Shown: one piece after another, positions 9,087 through 18,350 of the stretch
Layout of the letters: every line of letters starts with the position of its first letter
Numbering within the stretch: position 1 is the first letter of the stretch
Origin: Sulfitobacter donghicola DSW-25 = KCTC 12864 = JCM 14565
GTDB taxonomy: Bacteria; Pseudomonadota; Alphaproteobacteria; Rhodobacterales; Rhodobacteraceae
NCBI RefSeq assembly: GCF_000622405.1
Contig: NZ_JASF01000005.1
Span: 2,852,001-2,916,000 of the forward strand
Direction of reading: 5' to 3'
DNA length: 64,000 nt
Notes under the pieces: model-generated
Seen by the model: only the letters and a program-made list of their open reading frames with translations
The model's database searches: none
What the model was told of the DNA's origin: nothing
Program-made: the position numbers and the translations under genes

Positions 9087-9399
9087 GTTCGCCAATAGCG
9101 GAGCTTCCCCCCAAAACAAGCTGTGAAGGCAAAAACGCCGGTTAGGAAAGACCTCGTCAGGCTTACCGAAGGAAGTGTTCTGAGACCGTGCAAGGCGGTT
9201 TCAGGGTACTGGAGAAGGTAAATTACTTTGGTAGGGCAAGCGCCCCGCAGCGGCACAGTTTGCGCAACACTAGCCGCAAGTTGTCGCCAAACCACCTGCA
9301 CGATAGCTGGGTCAATTTTTTGCATTGGGATGCCAAGCTAGCGGCCTGAGGTTCCCTTTGTGCATTCCCTCTTCGGAGAAGACGTGCGAACTTGTGGGT
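9087..9399. other. Intergenic stretch with no recognised gene
   Basis: About 310 bases lie between the STAND gene and the next rightward gene. A minus-strand reading frame of about 80 codons (9083-9325) crosses it, but it has no clear ribosome site and no recognised motif. I see no tRNA, convincing terminator or insertion-sequence end. It could hold the promoter of the next gene or a relic. Confidence 0.5.
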
Positions 9400-9906
9400 A
9401 TGACCTTAGGCACCATCATCACCGTGAACGACCGCATGCAAAGCGGATACAGTTATGAACTCACGGCGAAAACCGGTGATGTGCAAACCGATGAGTTTAA
9501 GCCCCATTTTTCTCCAGCTCAGATGTTGGAGATGGGCGTCTTTGAAGGCAAGTATTGCAACGATTGCACGGATGAATTTCCCGAAAGCTGGTTTGCCAAT
9601 GCCAAAACCAGCGATACCCCTGACGTATCGTTGAACTATTTCGGTATCAAAAGCAGACAACCCTTGTCAGTTTGGCAGCAAAAGGGATGGGTGTTTGAAC
9701 CTGATCCGCGCGGCTGGTTTCAATGGTATTGTCGCTACTACCTAGGGCGCCGATTGGCGCAAGTTGATCAGCTCCAGATCAAACGCTGGCGCGGATTTGC
9801 CCGCCACGCAGGGCAGATCAGGGCAAACTGCGAACCCGCAGACATCTTCTGCCGCCCGCGCCAACGCCAAGCGCTGTTGCAATGGTCATATGACCCGCTG
9901 ATCTAG
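9400..9906 (+). CDS. Conserved hypothetical protein (unnamed family)
   Basis: 168 residues from the ATG at 9400. Longer readings from GTG 9394 or TTG 9325 are possible, and no strong Shine-Dalgarno decides. The start was chosen because related proteins, as I recall them, begin with a segment like ITVNDRMQSGYSYELT. Conserved-looking blocks are LEMGVFEGKYCNDCTDEFP, GWFQWYCRYYLGRR and RQRQALLQWSYD. It is soluble, with no signal peptide, and holds several Cys, Trp and Arg residues that could form a binding site. The function is not known to me. It ends 2 bases from the convergent xthA stop. Confidence 0.65.
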   Translation: MTLGTIITVNDRMQSGYSYELTAKTGDVQTDEFKPHFSPAQMLEMGVFEGKYCNDCTDEFPESWFANAKTSDTPDVSLNYFGIKSRQPLSVWQQKGWVFEPDPRGWFQWYCRYYLGRRLAQVDQLQIKRWRGFARHAGQIRANCEPADIFCRPRQRQALLQWSYDPLI

Positions 9907-9908
9907 CG

Positions 9909-10718
9909 TTACAGTTTCAGATCAACCCAGACAGGCACGTGATCTGACGGTTTTTCATAGCCGCGGATGTCTTTGTCGATCTGGCAATCGCGCAGGCGAT
10001 CCGCCGTATAGGGGCACAGCAGAAAGTGGTCGATGCGGATGCCATTGTTTTTGTTCCACGCGCCAGCTTGATAATCCCAAAAACTATAATGCCCAGCGGC
10101 CTGAACGCGGGCGCGAAAGGCCTCGGTCAGGCCAAGGTTCAGCAGGGCGCGCCATTTGGCGTGGCTTTCGGGGCGAAAGGCCGCATCGCCGATCCAGCTC
10201 TCGGGTTTTGCCGCGTCTTCGGGTTGGGGGATGATGTTGTAATCCCCTGCCATCAAAAACGGGGTTTCTTCGGCTAACAATTCTTGGGCGCGGGCGTGCA
10301 GGCGGTCCATCCAGCCGAGTTTATAGGCGTATTTGCCGCCCTCTACGGGTGTGCCGTCTTCCTCCAGCTCAACAGGGTTGCCATTGGGCAGATACAACCC
10401 ACACAGGCGGACGGAATGGTTATCCCCAATCACAGTCGCCTCGATATAGCGCGCCTGTTCGTCGCTCTCATCACCGGGCAGGCCGCGTGTGACGTCTTCG
10501 AGGGGGAGTTTCGAGAGAATGCCAACGCCGTTAAACGACTTTTGCCCAAAGACTTCTACGTTATAGCCGCGCTCTTCGAAAATCTCGGTGGGGAAGGCCT
10601 CATCGACCGATTTGATTTCTTGCAACAGCACAACATCGGGCTGCGCTTCGTCCAGCCAGTTAGGCAAAGCGTTGATGCGGGCCTTGATGCCGTTGATGTT
10701 GAATGTTGCGATCTTCAT
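9909..10718 (-). CDS. xthA: Exodeoxyribonuclease III / AP endonuclease
   Basis: 269 residues of the exonuclease/endonuclease/phosphatase fold, the usual length for XthA. Catalytic motifs are visible: FNINGIKAR at the N-terminus (N8), LLQEIK (E34), a central GDYN and a C-terminal PSDHVPV with the catalytic His. The enzyme cuts DNA 5' of abasic sites and removes 3' blocking groups in base excision repair. The start at 10718 has AGGAG about 9 bases upstream and matches the family N-terminus; a longer in-frame ATG at 10760 adds 14 residues foreign to the family. Confidence 0.95.
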   Translation of the reverse strand: MKIATFNINGIKARINALPNWLDEAQPDVVLLQEIKSVDEAFPTEIFEERGYNVEVFGQKSFNGVGILSKLPLEDVTRGLPGDESDEQARYIEATVIGDNHSVRLCGLYLPNGNPVELEEDGTPVEGGKYAYKLGWMDRLHARAQELLAEETPFLMAGDYNIIPQPEDAAKPESWIGDAAFRPESHAKWRALLNLGLTEAFRARVQAAGHYSFWDYQAGAWNKNNGIRIDHFLLCPYTADRLRDCQIDKDIRGYEKPSDHVPVWVDLKL

Positions 10719-10795
10719 GGTGCAAGGCTCCTCTGGCAGGGTCGCTTTGCTATCGCGCATATAGGGCGTCGGGGCAAGCCGCCAGTGAAGGCCGC

Positions 10796-11119
10796 CTACA
10801 TCGAAAAGGAGGTGCCGCAGCCGCAGGAGGAGGTGGCGTTGGGGTTTTCGATGACAAACCGCGCGCCGATCAGCTCTTCGGTGAAATCAATCACCGCATT
10901 GGCCAGAAAGGGCAGGGAGACGCTATCCACGACCACGGTTTCACCGCCGCCTTCCAGCAGCAGGTCGTCTTCTTTTGGCTCGTCCAAGGCGATCTCATAC
11001 TGAAAACCAGAACACCCGCCGCCTTCAACGGCGACGCGCAGGGCTTTTCCATCTGTCGCCGCGCCGATTTCATTCAGGCGGGCAAAGGCGCGTTCGGTCA
11101 CTTTTGGTGGCAAGTTCAT
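10796..11119 (-). CDS. erpA: Iron-sulfur cluster insertion protein, A-type carrier
   Basis: 107 residues of the HesB/IscA/ErpA family. The three cluster-binding cysteines are present: C36 in GGGCSGFQY, and C99 and C101 in the C-terminal SSCGCGTSF. A-type carriers receive Fe-S clusters from the SUF or ISC scaffold and pass them to apoproteins. It is monocistronic or leads into xthA 77 bases downstream, and diverges from dgt across a 96-base region carrying two direct repeats. Whether it is ErpA or another A-type paralogue is not certain; ErpA is the usual assignment for this roseobacter locus. Confidence 0.9.
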   Translation of the reverse strand: MNLPPKVTERAFARLNEIGAATDGKALRVAVEGGGCSGFQYEIALDEPKEDDLLLEGGGETVVVDSVSLPFLANAVIDFTEELIGARFVIENPNATSSCGCGTSFSM

Positions 11120-11151
11120 AGGGGCGCTCCGCTGGGTGTGTTTTCATCATC

Positions 11152-11181
11152 GTTAAAGCGTAATATAGAACGGTTAAAGCG
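11152..11181. promoter_or_regulatory. Two 9-base direct repeats between erpA and dgt
   Basis: GTTAAAGCG occurs at 11152-11160 and again at 11173-11181, 21 bases start to start, that is about two helical turns. Placement in the divergent promoter region suggests a regulator binding site, but no known box is matched with confidence. Confidence 0.3.
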
Positions 11182-11215
11182 GGGTACAAGCACCGCGTTA
11201 CAGGAGAGTAGCCCC

Positions 11216-12394
11216 ATGCGTGCATCCTACGCCTCTGATCCCGACCTTGCACGAGGACGGCGTGTTCCCGAAGACGAAAGCAGCTTTCGTTCGTGTTTTC
11301 AACGGGATCGTGATCGGATCATCCACGCCAGCGCCTTTCGGCGGCTCAAACACAAGACCCAAGTGTTTGTTGAGCATGAGGGCGATTATTACCGCACGCG
11401 CCTGACCCATTCGATCGAAGTTGCCCAAGTTGCGCGCACCATCGCTGGGGCCTTGCAGTTGAATGGCGAACTGACAGAGGCAGTCGCGCTGGCCCATGAT
11501 CTGGGCCATCCGCCCTTTGGCCACACGGGCGAGGACGCATTGCATGTCTTGATGGCGCCCTACGGTGGTTTTGACCACAACGCACAAGCGATCAAGATCG
11601 TGACCTCGCTGGAAAACCACTATGCGGGTTTTGACGGGCTGAACCTCACGTGGGAGACACTGGAGGGGATTGCAAAACACAACGGTCCCGTGACAGGCGA
11701 TCTGCCCCATGCCTTGGCGGATTATAACGCGCTCTTTGATCTAGAGCTGAACACCCACGCCAGCGCCGAGGCGCAGGTTGCGGCCCTGTCCGATGATATC
11801 GCCTATAATAACCACGATCTGCATGACGGGCTGCGCGCAGGGCTGTTCAGCGAAGATGACATTGCCAAGCTGCCCTTGGTGGGTGACGCATATCGCGAGG
11901 TAGACGCGCTTCACCCCGATCTGGATGCCTATCGCCGCCGCCACGAGGCATTGCGGCGGGTGTTTGGCGTGATGGTGTCCGACGTGATCGAAACATCGCG
12001 TGAGCTGCTGGAAAACTCTGGCGCGCAGTCGGTCGAGGATATCCGCCACCTTGGCCGCCCCGTGATCCAGTTTTCCCAAGGGATGTGGGACAGCCTGCAA
12101 GAAATCCGCCATTTCCTGTTTACCCAGATGTACCGCGCCCCAGAGGTGATGAAAATCCGCGCCGAGGTAACGGGTGTTGTCGAATATCTGTTCCCGCTGT
12201 TTCTGGAACAGCCCCAGCTAATGCCCGCCGATTGGGCGAAAACTATTGCCCAAGCAGGGACAGACCGTACAATGTTGGCGCGGATCGTTTCGGATTACAT
12301 CGCTGGAATGACGGATCGCTTTGCGCTGCAAGAATACCAGCGCCTAAGTGGCGGAGCGCCGCTGCAAGATGTGGCGCTGAAGGATAGAGGATAG
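11216..12394 (+). CDS. dgt: dGTPase-like dNTP triphosphohydrolase
   Basis: 392 residues from the ATG at 11216, preceded by AGGAGAG. The HD-domain metal ligands are seen in YYRTRLTHSIEVAQ (H65) and LAHDLGHPPFGHTGEDAL (H94, D95). The length fits the short, type-2 dGTPase-like proteins of alphaproteobacteria. The family removes triphosphate from dNTPs, helping control nucleotide pools. A much longer in-frame reading frame extends back through erpA, but that part is an artefact of high GC. The following gene starts 3 bases after the stop, so the two are probably co-transcribed. Confidence 0.9.
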   Translation: MRASYASDPDLARGRRVPEDESSFRSCFQRDRDRIIHASAFRRLKHKTQVFVEHEGDYYRTRLTHSIEVAQVARTIAGALQLNGELTEAVALAHDLGHPPFGHTGEDALHVLMAPYGGFDHNAQAIKIVTSLENHYAGFDGLNLTWETLEGIAKHNGPVTGDLPHALADYNALFDLELNTHASAEAQVAALSDDIAYNNHDLHDGLRAGLFSEDDIAKLPLVGDAYREVDALHPDLDAYRRRHEALRRVFGVMVSDVIETSRELLENSGAQSVEDIRHLGRPVIQFSQGMWDSLQEIRHFLFTQMYRAPEVMKIRAEVTGVVEYLFPLFLEQPQLMPADWAKTIAQAGTDRTMLARIVSDYIAGMTDRFALQEYQRLSGGAPLQDVALKDRG

Positions 12395-12397
12395 ATT

Positions 12398-13003
12398 ATG
12401 TTGGATTCTGAAGCGGTTAAAAGCAAACGCGCAACCGGTGTTTTGCAGGGGCAACGTATTCTGGTTTTGGGAGCGTGTTGCGGGTTTGGGCGCAGCATCT
12501 CGCGCGCTTTGGGTGCGTCTGGGGCGCAGGTTGTGGCCTCTGACACAAATGCAAAAGGGCTGAATACGCTAAAAGCCGTTGTCCCGCTGCCCCTAAAGGG
12601 CGAGCCGAAAGACGCCCTGCGCCGTATTGGCCGTGCTTGGGGTGAAACGCGGCTGGACGCGGTTTTGAACCTGATGCCCTTGCGCCATCCCGAACAGATA
12701 GACCTGAATTTGGCAGTTCTTCAAAGCCTCGTACAAGGGTTCATGCCAGCCTTATCTGCCCGTGACGGCCAGATCATCAGCGTTGTTGCGCGCCCCGATC
12801 AGGCGCTTGAGGTGGCCTCGGGGGCGATGGCGCCTGCACTTAGCTCTGCTCAGGCGGCATTTGCCGATACGCTGAAACGCGACGGGTTGTCCCTGAATAT
12901 GGTCACTGTCGGGGAGGGTGCAGTTAAACCTGCGCATACGGCCGTTGTTGGTCTTTTGGCCAAAACGCTGGGGCCTTTGACGGGGGCAGAGCTACGCCTG
13001 TGA
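12398..13003 (+). CDS. Degenerate short-chain dehydrogenase-like Rossmann protein
   Basis: 201 residues. The N-terminal ILVLGACCGFGRSISRAL is the dinucleotide-binding glycine motif of the SDR fold (GxxxGxG), followed by a strand ending VVASD as expected for cofactor binding. Downstream, the usual catalytic YxxxK is absent: the region where it should lie reads ALSSAQAAFADTLK. So it is probably not a standard oxidoreductase and may only bind a nucleotide or a partner. It sits between dgt and argS and is tightly linked to dgt. Function unknown. Confidence 0.7.
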   Translation: MLDSEAVKSKRATGVLQGQRILVLGACCGFGRSISRALGASGAQVVASDTNAKGLNTLKAVVPLPLKGEPKDALRRIGRAWGETRLDAVLNLMPLRHPEQIDLNLAVLQSLVQGFMPALSARDGQIISVVARPDQALEVASGAMAPALSSAQAAFADTLKRDGLSLNMVTVGEGAVKPAHTAVVGLLAKTLGPLTGAELRL

Positions 13004-13060
13004 TTGACGCGACACGCCCAAGTGTTAAATGAAGGCCAACTTACACCCTGAGAGCATATT

Positions 13061-14806
13061 ATGAACCTATTCGCCGATATCCGTACCCTTGTTCTAAGCG
13101 CGCTTGACGCGATGGTTGCAGCGGGTGATTTGCCATCAGGCCTCAGCACAAACAACGTCACAGTCGAACCGCCACGTGACGCGGGCCATGGCGATATGGC
13201 AACCAATGCTGCGATGGTGCTGGCAAAACCTGCTGGCATGAAGCCCCGCGATATCGCTGAAAAACTGGCGGCCTTGCTGGCCGAAGATCCGCGCGTTACC
13301 TCTGCCGAAGTCGCCGGACCAGGGTTTTTGAACATCCGTTTGGCTGCCCCCGTTTGGCAGGGCGTTGCAAAAGACGTGTTGGAGCGCGGCACCGATTATG
13401 GTCGGGGTGATTTGGGCGCTGGAAAATCCGTGAACGTCGAATATGTCTCGGCAAACCCGACAGGGCCTTTGCATGTTGGCCACACCCGTGGCGCGGTGTT
13501 TGGCGATGCTTTGGCGTCTTTGCTGGCCTTTGCGGGCTGGGACGTGACCCGTGAATACGTCATCAACGATGGCGGCGGACAGATCGACGCCTTGGCGCGC
13601 TCGGTTTTCTTGCGCTATCAAGAGGCCCACGGCCAAGAGGTTGCCTTTCCTGACGGCACATACCCAGGCGATTATCTAAAACCCGTTGGCGAAAAGCTGA
13701 AGGCGCAGGTAGGGGCCGAGTATCTGGACCAACCCGAAAGCGTTTGGCTGGACCCGATCCGCAACTTTGCCACGGATGAGATGATGGACCTGATCCGCGA
13801 TGATCTGGCGCTGCTTGGCGTTAAGATGGATCGCTTTTTCTCTGAGAAATCTCTGTACAATACAGGCAAGATCGAAGCCTGCCTGCAAAAGCTTGACGAT
13901 ATGGGCCTGATTTATAACGGCACGCTTGAGCCGCCAAAAGGCAAGCTGCCTGATGATTATGAGGCGCGCGAGCAAACCCTGTTCAAATCCACCGAGTTTG
14001 GCGATGACCAAGACCGCGCAATCAAAAAACATGATGGCGCGTGGACCTATTTTGCGCCCGATATCGCCTATCACTATGACAAGGTCGAACGCGGCTATGA
14101 CGCGCTGATCAACGTTTTCGGCGCGGATCACGGCGGCTATGTCAAGCGGATGAAAGCTGCCGTTCATGCGTTGTCGGGTGGCAAAGTGCCGCTGGATATC
14201 AAGCTGACGCAACTGGTTAAGCTGTTCAAAAACGGTGATGAATTCAAGATGTCCAAACGGGCGGGGAACTTTGTCACCCTGCGCGATCTGATCGACGAAG
14301 TCGGCAGTGACGTAACCCGTTTTGTGATGTTGACGCGCAAGAATGACGCGCCGCTGGACTTTGATTTTGACAAGGTGATGGAGCAAAGCCGCGAGAACCC
14401 TGTGTTCTACGTTCAATACGCCCACGCGCGTGTTGCCTCCGTCATGCGCAAAGCAGAGGCCGCTGGTATCGACGTAAGCGAAGATGCGCTGAAAGCCGCT
14501 GATCTGAGCAAGTTGGACCACGCAGCCGAGCTGGCATTGCTGCGCAAAGTGGCAGAATGGCCGCGTCTGGTTGAAACGGCTGCGCGCAGCAATGAACCCC
14601 ACCGCGTTGCCTTCTATCTCTATGAATTGGCGGGCGATTTGCATGGCTTCTGGAATCTCGGTAACGCCGAAGTAGGCCTGCGGTTCATCCAAGAGGACGA
14701 TCCTGCAACATCCCAAGCGAAAATCGCGCTTGCCCGCGCCGTAGCGATTGTAATTGCGGCTGGCTTGGGTATCCTTGGTGTAACTCCTGCCGAAGAGATG
14801 CGCTAA
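13061..14806 (+). CDS. argS: Arginyl-tRNA synthetase
   Basis: 581 residues, normal for ArgRS. The class I signature HVGH is at 138-141 (in [13 protein letters not shown]), and KMSKR is at 396-400 within [13 protein letters not shown]. The N-terminal tRNA-recognition (Add-1) domain with [12 protein letters not shown] and the C-terminal DALR anticodon-binding helices are present. The enzyme charges tRNA-Arg in the cytoplasm. Downstream genes for a SPOR protein, NagZ and ScpAB follow in the same direction, the usual order in this family. Confidence 0.98.
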   Translation: MNLFADIRTLVLSALDAMVAAGDLPSGLSTNNVTVEPPRDAGHGDMATNAAMVLAKPAGMKPRDIAEKLAALLAEDPRVTSAEVAGPGFLNIRLAAPVWQGVAKDVLERGTDYGRGDLGAGKSVNVEYVSANPTGPLHVGHTRGAVFGDALASLLAFAGWDVTREYVINDGGGQIDALARSVFLRYQEAHGQEVAFPDGTYPGDYLKPVGEKLKAQVGAEYLDQPESVWLDPIRNFATDEMMDLIRDDLALLGVKMDRFFSEKSLYNTGKIEACLQKLDDMGLIYNGTLEPPKGKLPDDYEAREQTLFKSTEFGDDQDRAIKKHDGAWTYFAPDIAYHYDKVERGYDALINVFGADHGGYVKRMKAAVHALSGGKVPLDIKLTQLVKLFKNGDEFKMSKRAGNFVTLRDLIDEVGSDVTRFVMLTRKNDAPLDFDFDKVMEQSRENPVFYVQYAHARVASVMRKAEAAGIDVSEDALKAADLSKLDHAAELALLRKVAEWPRLVETAARSNEPHRVAFYLYELAGDLHGFWNLGNAEVGLRFIQEDDPATSQAKIALARAVAIVIAAGLGILGVTPAEEMR

Positions 14807-14879
14807 GCGTCCAAAAGGCGGGTCGCAGTAAAAAGTTCGGATCTGCGCGGCAATGTATCGCGCGGACAGAGAGGCAACG

Positions 14880-15881
14880 ATGGCAGAATACACACAAACC
14901 CCTCAGGGGGGCTTTGCGACGCATCAGCATCCGGAATACGCCGTGGCGTCTTCTGGGAGTTTGGGCAAATTCACTAATATCGCAGGGGCGGCTGTTTCGC
15001 TGGCTCTTGTGATCGGTGTTGGGATTTGGGGCTATAAATTGTTGGTCCGCGACGTCAGCGGTATCCCGGTGGTGCGTGCTGCATCTGGTGAAATGCGCGT
15101 GCGCCCCGAAGAGCCGGGCGGCCAGTTGGCCCAGCATCAGGGGCTGTCCGTAAACACGATCGCCGCAATCGGCACATCAGATGGCCGCGCTGACGAGCTT
15201 CACCTTGCGCCTCAGTCGACCGATCTGGCCGACGAAGACCAGCCCATGCCGCAGCTGGAAGAAACCGCTGCAATCATTGCGCCACAACCTCAAACGCCGC
15301 AACCTCAACCGCTGCAAGATCAAGCTCAGCTTGAGGCCCCCGCGGCAGAGGATATTGCAACCGCCCTTGAAACGGGTTCCGTCGAAAGCCTTGTGGCGCA
15401 GTTGACCGATGGGATCGCGCCATTGGAAGCCTTAGAGGAAGAGGCGGTGCCGGTTTTGGCCTCGGTGGCAAGCGAAGATGTGCCCGCATTGTTAACGGGC
15501 GAAGGTGTTCAGGTATCCTTGCGGCCAACGTTACGCCCAAAACGCCGGGTGGCAGAAACCGTAGCTGCGGCTGTGGCCGCGACACCTGTTGCAGCTAGCG
15601 GTCTGGAGGTAGACGCAAGCAGCCTGCCCGCAGGGACCCGCCTTGTGCAGCTCGGCGCATTTGACAGCCCCGAGATCGCCCGCGCCCAATGGGGCAAGCT
15701 GAACGCGCGCTTTGCGCCGTTTATGGAAGGCAAAAAGCGTGTTGTCATGAAAGCCAAATCAGGCGGCAGAACCTTCTATCGCCTCCGCGCGCAAGGGTTT
15801 GAAGATATCGGCGATGCACGCCGTTTCTGCTCTGCACTCGTTGCGGAAAGTGTTGATTGTATTCCAGTGGTTACAAGGTAA
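14880..15881 (+). CDS. Inner-membrane SPOR-domain protein
   Basis: 333 residues from the ATG at 14880, which has GAGAGG just upstream; an ATG at 14853 is less likely. A single membrane helix (about residues 37-57, GAAVSLALVIGVGIWGYKLL) follows a short cytoplasmic N-terminus. A long Pro/Gln/Ala/Glu-rich linker leads to a C-terminal SPOR domain (about 250-333, starting GTRLVQLGAFDSPEIA). SPOR domains bind denuded glycan strands of septal peptidoglycan, so the protein probably acts at the division site or cell wall. Next to nagZ, it fits a peptidoglycan theme. Confidence 0.88.
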   Translation: MAEYTQTPQGGFATHQHPEYAVASSGSLGKFTNIAGAAVSLALVIGVGIWGYKLLVRDVSGIPVVRAASGEMRVRPEEPGGQLAQHQGLSVNTIAAIGTSDGRADELHLAPQSTDLADEDQPMPQLEETAAIIAPQPQTPQPQPLQDQAQLEAPAAEDIATALETGSVESLVAQLTDGIAPLEALEEEAVPVLASVASEDVPALLTGEGVQVSLRPTLRPKRRVAETVAAAVAATPVAASGLEVDASSLPAGTRLVQLGAFDSPEIARAQWGKLNARFAPFMEGKKRVVMKAKSGGRTFYRLRAQGFEDIGDARRFCSALVAESVDCIPVVTR

Positions 15882-15888
15882 AGCTGAG

Positions 15889-16896
15889 ATGAAAAAATTT
15901 GGTGCGACGATCCTTGGTGCCGAAGGCCACCGCCTGACAGCCGAGGAAAAAGCCCTGTTTCGCGATGCGAACCCTTTTGGTTTCATCCTCTTTGCCCGCA
16001 ACATCGATACCCCTGACCAGATCCGCGCCCTTTGCGACGATCTGCGCGAGGCCGTTGGGCGCAACGCTCCGATTACGATTGATCAGGAAGGCGGGCGTGT
16101 TCAGCGCTTGCGCGGCCCGATCTGGCGCGAATGGCTGCCGCCGATGGACTTTGTTCAGGCGGCTGGTGAAAACGCAGCCGAGGCGATGTACCTTCGCTTT
16201 CGCCTCATCGCGCATGAGCTTTACGCCCTTGGCATCGACAGCAACTGTGCGCCGATGGTCGATGTGCCACGCGCTGAAACGCATGAGTTCTTGTATAACC
16301 GCTGTTATGGCAACACCGCGCAGCAGATCGCGCTGATGGGGCAGGCGGCGAATGACGGGATGCTTGCGGGGGGCGTTTTGCCTGTCATCAAACATATTCC
16401 GGGTCATGGCCGCGCCACGGCTGACAGCCACTTTGAATTGCCCATCGTCAATGTCGCGCGCGACGAGCTAGATCGCGTGGATTTTGCCCCGTTCAAAGCG
16501 TTGCGCGACACCCCAATGGGGATGACCGCGCATTTGGTCTATGAGGCGATTGATAACTGCGCAGCGACCCTGTCCAAACCGATGATGGACGTGATCCGCA
16601 ATGACATCGGCTTTGATAACCTGATCATGACGGATGATATCTCGATGAAGGCGCTTTCGGGATCGTTGAGCGACCTGAGCAAGGGCGCGCTTGCGGCGGG
16701 GTGTGATGTGATCTTGCACTGCAACGGCGTTCTGGCCGAAAGCACCGAGGTCACCCAAGCCGCGGGCGAGATGTCTGATGCAGCGCAAAAGCGCGCATTG
16801 CGGGCGCTTAGCTATCGCCAGACCCCCGATGATATTGACATTTCCGCCCTCGATGCGCAGCTTAAAGCGCTTGTGGGCGAGGGTGTGCATGGCTGA
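15889..16896 (+). CDS. nagZ: Beta-N-acetylhexosaminidase (peptidoglycan recycling)
   Basis: 335 residues of glycoside hydrolase family 3, the short single-domain NagZ form. The signature KHIPGHG is at 168-174 with the D179/H181 dyad in TADSH. The nucleophile is D249 in MTDDISM. NagZ removes GlcNAc from 1,6-anhydroMurNAc peptides in the cytoplasm during cell-wall recycling. The start at 15889 was chosen over an upstream frame because it matches the family N-terminus (MKKFGATILG). It begins 7 bases after the SPOR gene and overlaps scpA by 8 bases. Confidence 0.95.
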   Translation: MKKFGATILGAEGHRLTAEEKALFRDANPFGFILFARNIDTPDQIRALCDDLREAVGRNAPITIDQEGGRVQRLRGPIWREWLPPMDFVQAAGENAAEAMYLRFRLIAHELYALGIDSNCAPMVDVPRAETHEFLYNRCYGNTAQQIALMGQAANDGMLAGGVLPVIKHIPGHGRATADSHFELPIVNVARDELDRVDFAPFKALRDTPMGMTAHLVYEAIDNCAATLSKPMMDVIRNDIGFDNLIMTDDISMKALSGSLSDLSKGALAAGCDVILHCNGVLAESTEVTQAAGEMSDAAQKRALRALSYRQTPDDIDISALDAQLKALVGEGVHG

Positions 16897-17671
16897 GAGC
16901 CTTTTTGAGGAAGACAGTACAACAGTAGCAGAGCGGCTAGCAGCCGAGGCGCTGATTGTGGACGTTGACGGCTTTGAAGGGCCGCTCGACCTGTTGCTGA
17001 CGCTGAGCCGCACCCAAAAGGTTGATCTGCGAAAAGTCTCCGTGCTGCAATTGGCGCGGCAATATCTGGCCTTTGTGGAAAAGGCCAAGGCGCTGCGGCT
17101 GGAACTGGCGGCGGATTATCTGGTGATGGCGGCGTGGCTGGCGTTTTTGAAATCACGGCTGTTGCTGCCCCCTGATCCCACCGAGGAAGGGCCGACAGGC
17201 GAAGAACTGGCCGCGCATTTGGCGTTTCAGTTGGAACGCCTTGCCGCGATGCGTGATGTGGCCGCACGGCTGATGGCGCGTGACCAGTTGGGCCGCGACT
17301 TTTTCGCGCGGGGGCAAACGCAGATGGTCGAACGCGTCCGCAGCGTGACCTATACGGCGACCTTGTTGGATTTGATGCAGGGCTATGCCCGCATCCGCAC
17401 CCGCGATGAATTCCGCCCCTTTGTGATGGACCGCGAAAAGGTCTTTACCATGGAAGAAGCGCTGGAGCGCATGCGCGGCTTGATGGGGTTTGTGGGAGAG
17501 TGGGGCGACCTGATGAGCTATCTGCCCGAAGGCTGGGAAAGCGATCCGGTTAAACGCCGCTCGGCGACGGCGGCGACCTTTGCCGCCTCTCTTGAGCTTG
17601 TGAAAGAGGGCCATATGGAAATCCGCCAAAGCGAAACATTTGCGCCCATCCAGTTGCGTAAGAAAGATTAA
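16889..17671 (+). CDS. scpA: Segregation and condensation protein A (kleisin)
   Basis: 260 residues. The N-terminal block FEGPLDLLLTLSRTQKVDL is the ScpA hallmark that contacts the SMC neck; the C-terminal winged-helix portion binds the SMC cap. With ScpB and SMC it forms the condensin that organises and helps segregate the chromosome; smc is not in this window. The ATG at 16889 lies inside the nagZ end (8-base overlap), so translation is coupled. scpB follows after 4 bases. Confidence 0.96.
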   Translation: MAESLFEEDSTTVAERLAAEALIVDVDGFEGPLDLLLTLSRTQKVDLRKVSVLQLARQYLAFVEKAKALRLELAADYLVMAAWLAFLKSRLLLPPDPTEEGPTGEELAAHLAFQLERLAAMRDVAARLMARDQLGRDFFARGQTQMVERVRSVTYTATLLDLMQGYARIRTRDEFRPFVMDREKVFTMEEALERMRGLMGFVGEWGDLMSYLPEGWESDPVKRRSATAATFAASLELVKEGHMEIRQSETFAPIQLRKKD

Positions 17672-17675
17672 GATC

Positions 17676-18332
17676 ATGTCAGATAATATTGAAGTAGAAG
17701 AAGAAAGCCTGTTCGAAGCCCCGCCAATGGCCGAACAGGAACGCATGATCGAAGCCGTCCTTTTCGCCAGCGCCGAACCCGTCACCCTCAAAGAGATGGA
17801 GGCGCGTATGCCCCATGGGTGCGACGCCGCCGAGGCGATGGTCTATGTGCGCCGCCGCTATGAGGGGCGCGGTGTGCAAGTGATGAAGATTGGCGATGCC
17901 TATGCGCTGCGTACGGCTGCCGATCTGGGGTATCTGATGCAAAAAGAAACGGTTGAGGTGCGCAAGCTCAGCCGCGCTGCGATCGAAACGCTGGCGATCA
18001 TCGCCTATCACCAGCCTGTCACCCGCGCCGAGATTGAGGAAATCCGCGGCGTCTCGGTGTCTCGTGGCACTGTTGATCAGCTGTTGGAACTGGAATGGAT
18101 CCGCTTTGGCCGCCGTAAAATGACGCCTGGCCGTCCAGTGACCTTTGTGGTGACCGAAGGGTTCCTTGATCACTTTGGCCTTGAGAATGCCCGCGATCTA
18201 CCGGGGCTCAAGGAACTGCGATCCGCTGGTCTGCTCGAAAACCGCCCGCCGATGGGCATGATGCCTCAGGTCGGCGAAGGCGAGGACGAGCCAGAAAGCA
18301 CCGAAGGTCAAAGCGAATTGTTCGAAGATTGA
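17676..18332 (+). CDS. scpB: Segregation and condensation protein B
   Basis: 218 residues with the two winged-helix domains of ScpB. The signature IETLAIIAYHQPVTRAEIE and the following VSRGTVDQLLELEWI are clear. It binds ScpA as a dimer in the SMC-ScpAB complex. The ATG at 17676 is 4 bases after scpA. The C-terminal tail is acidic. In many relatives tatA follows; here a small basic protein gene follows instead. Confidence 0.96.
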   Translation: MSDNIEVEEESLFEAPPMAEQERMIEAVLFASAEPVTLKEMEARMPHGCDAAEAMVYVRRRYEGRGVQVMKIGDAYALRTAADLGYLMQKETVEVRKLSRAAIETLAIIAYHQPVTRAEIEEIRGVSVSRGTVDQLLELEWIRFGRRKMTPGRPVTFVVTEGFLDHFGLENARDLPGLKELRSAGLLENRPPMGMMPQVGEGEDEPESTEGQSELFED

Positions 18333-18350
18333 TCCTCAAAAATGCCGCAA

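Noticed and set aside
9083..9325. Minus-strand frame of about 80 codons
   Set aside because: No Shine-Dalgarno and no domain; could be chance.
13676..14893. Leftward 405-codon frame inside argS
   Set aside because: Antisense shadow of a high-GC gene with strong codon bias.
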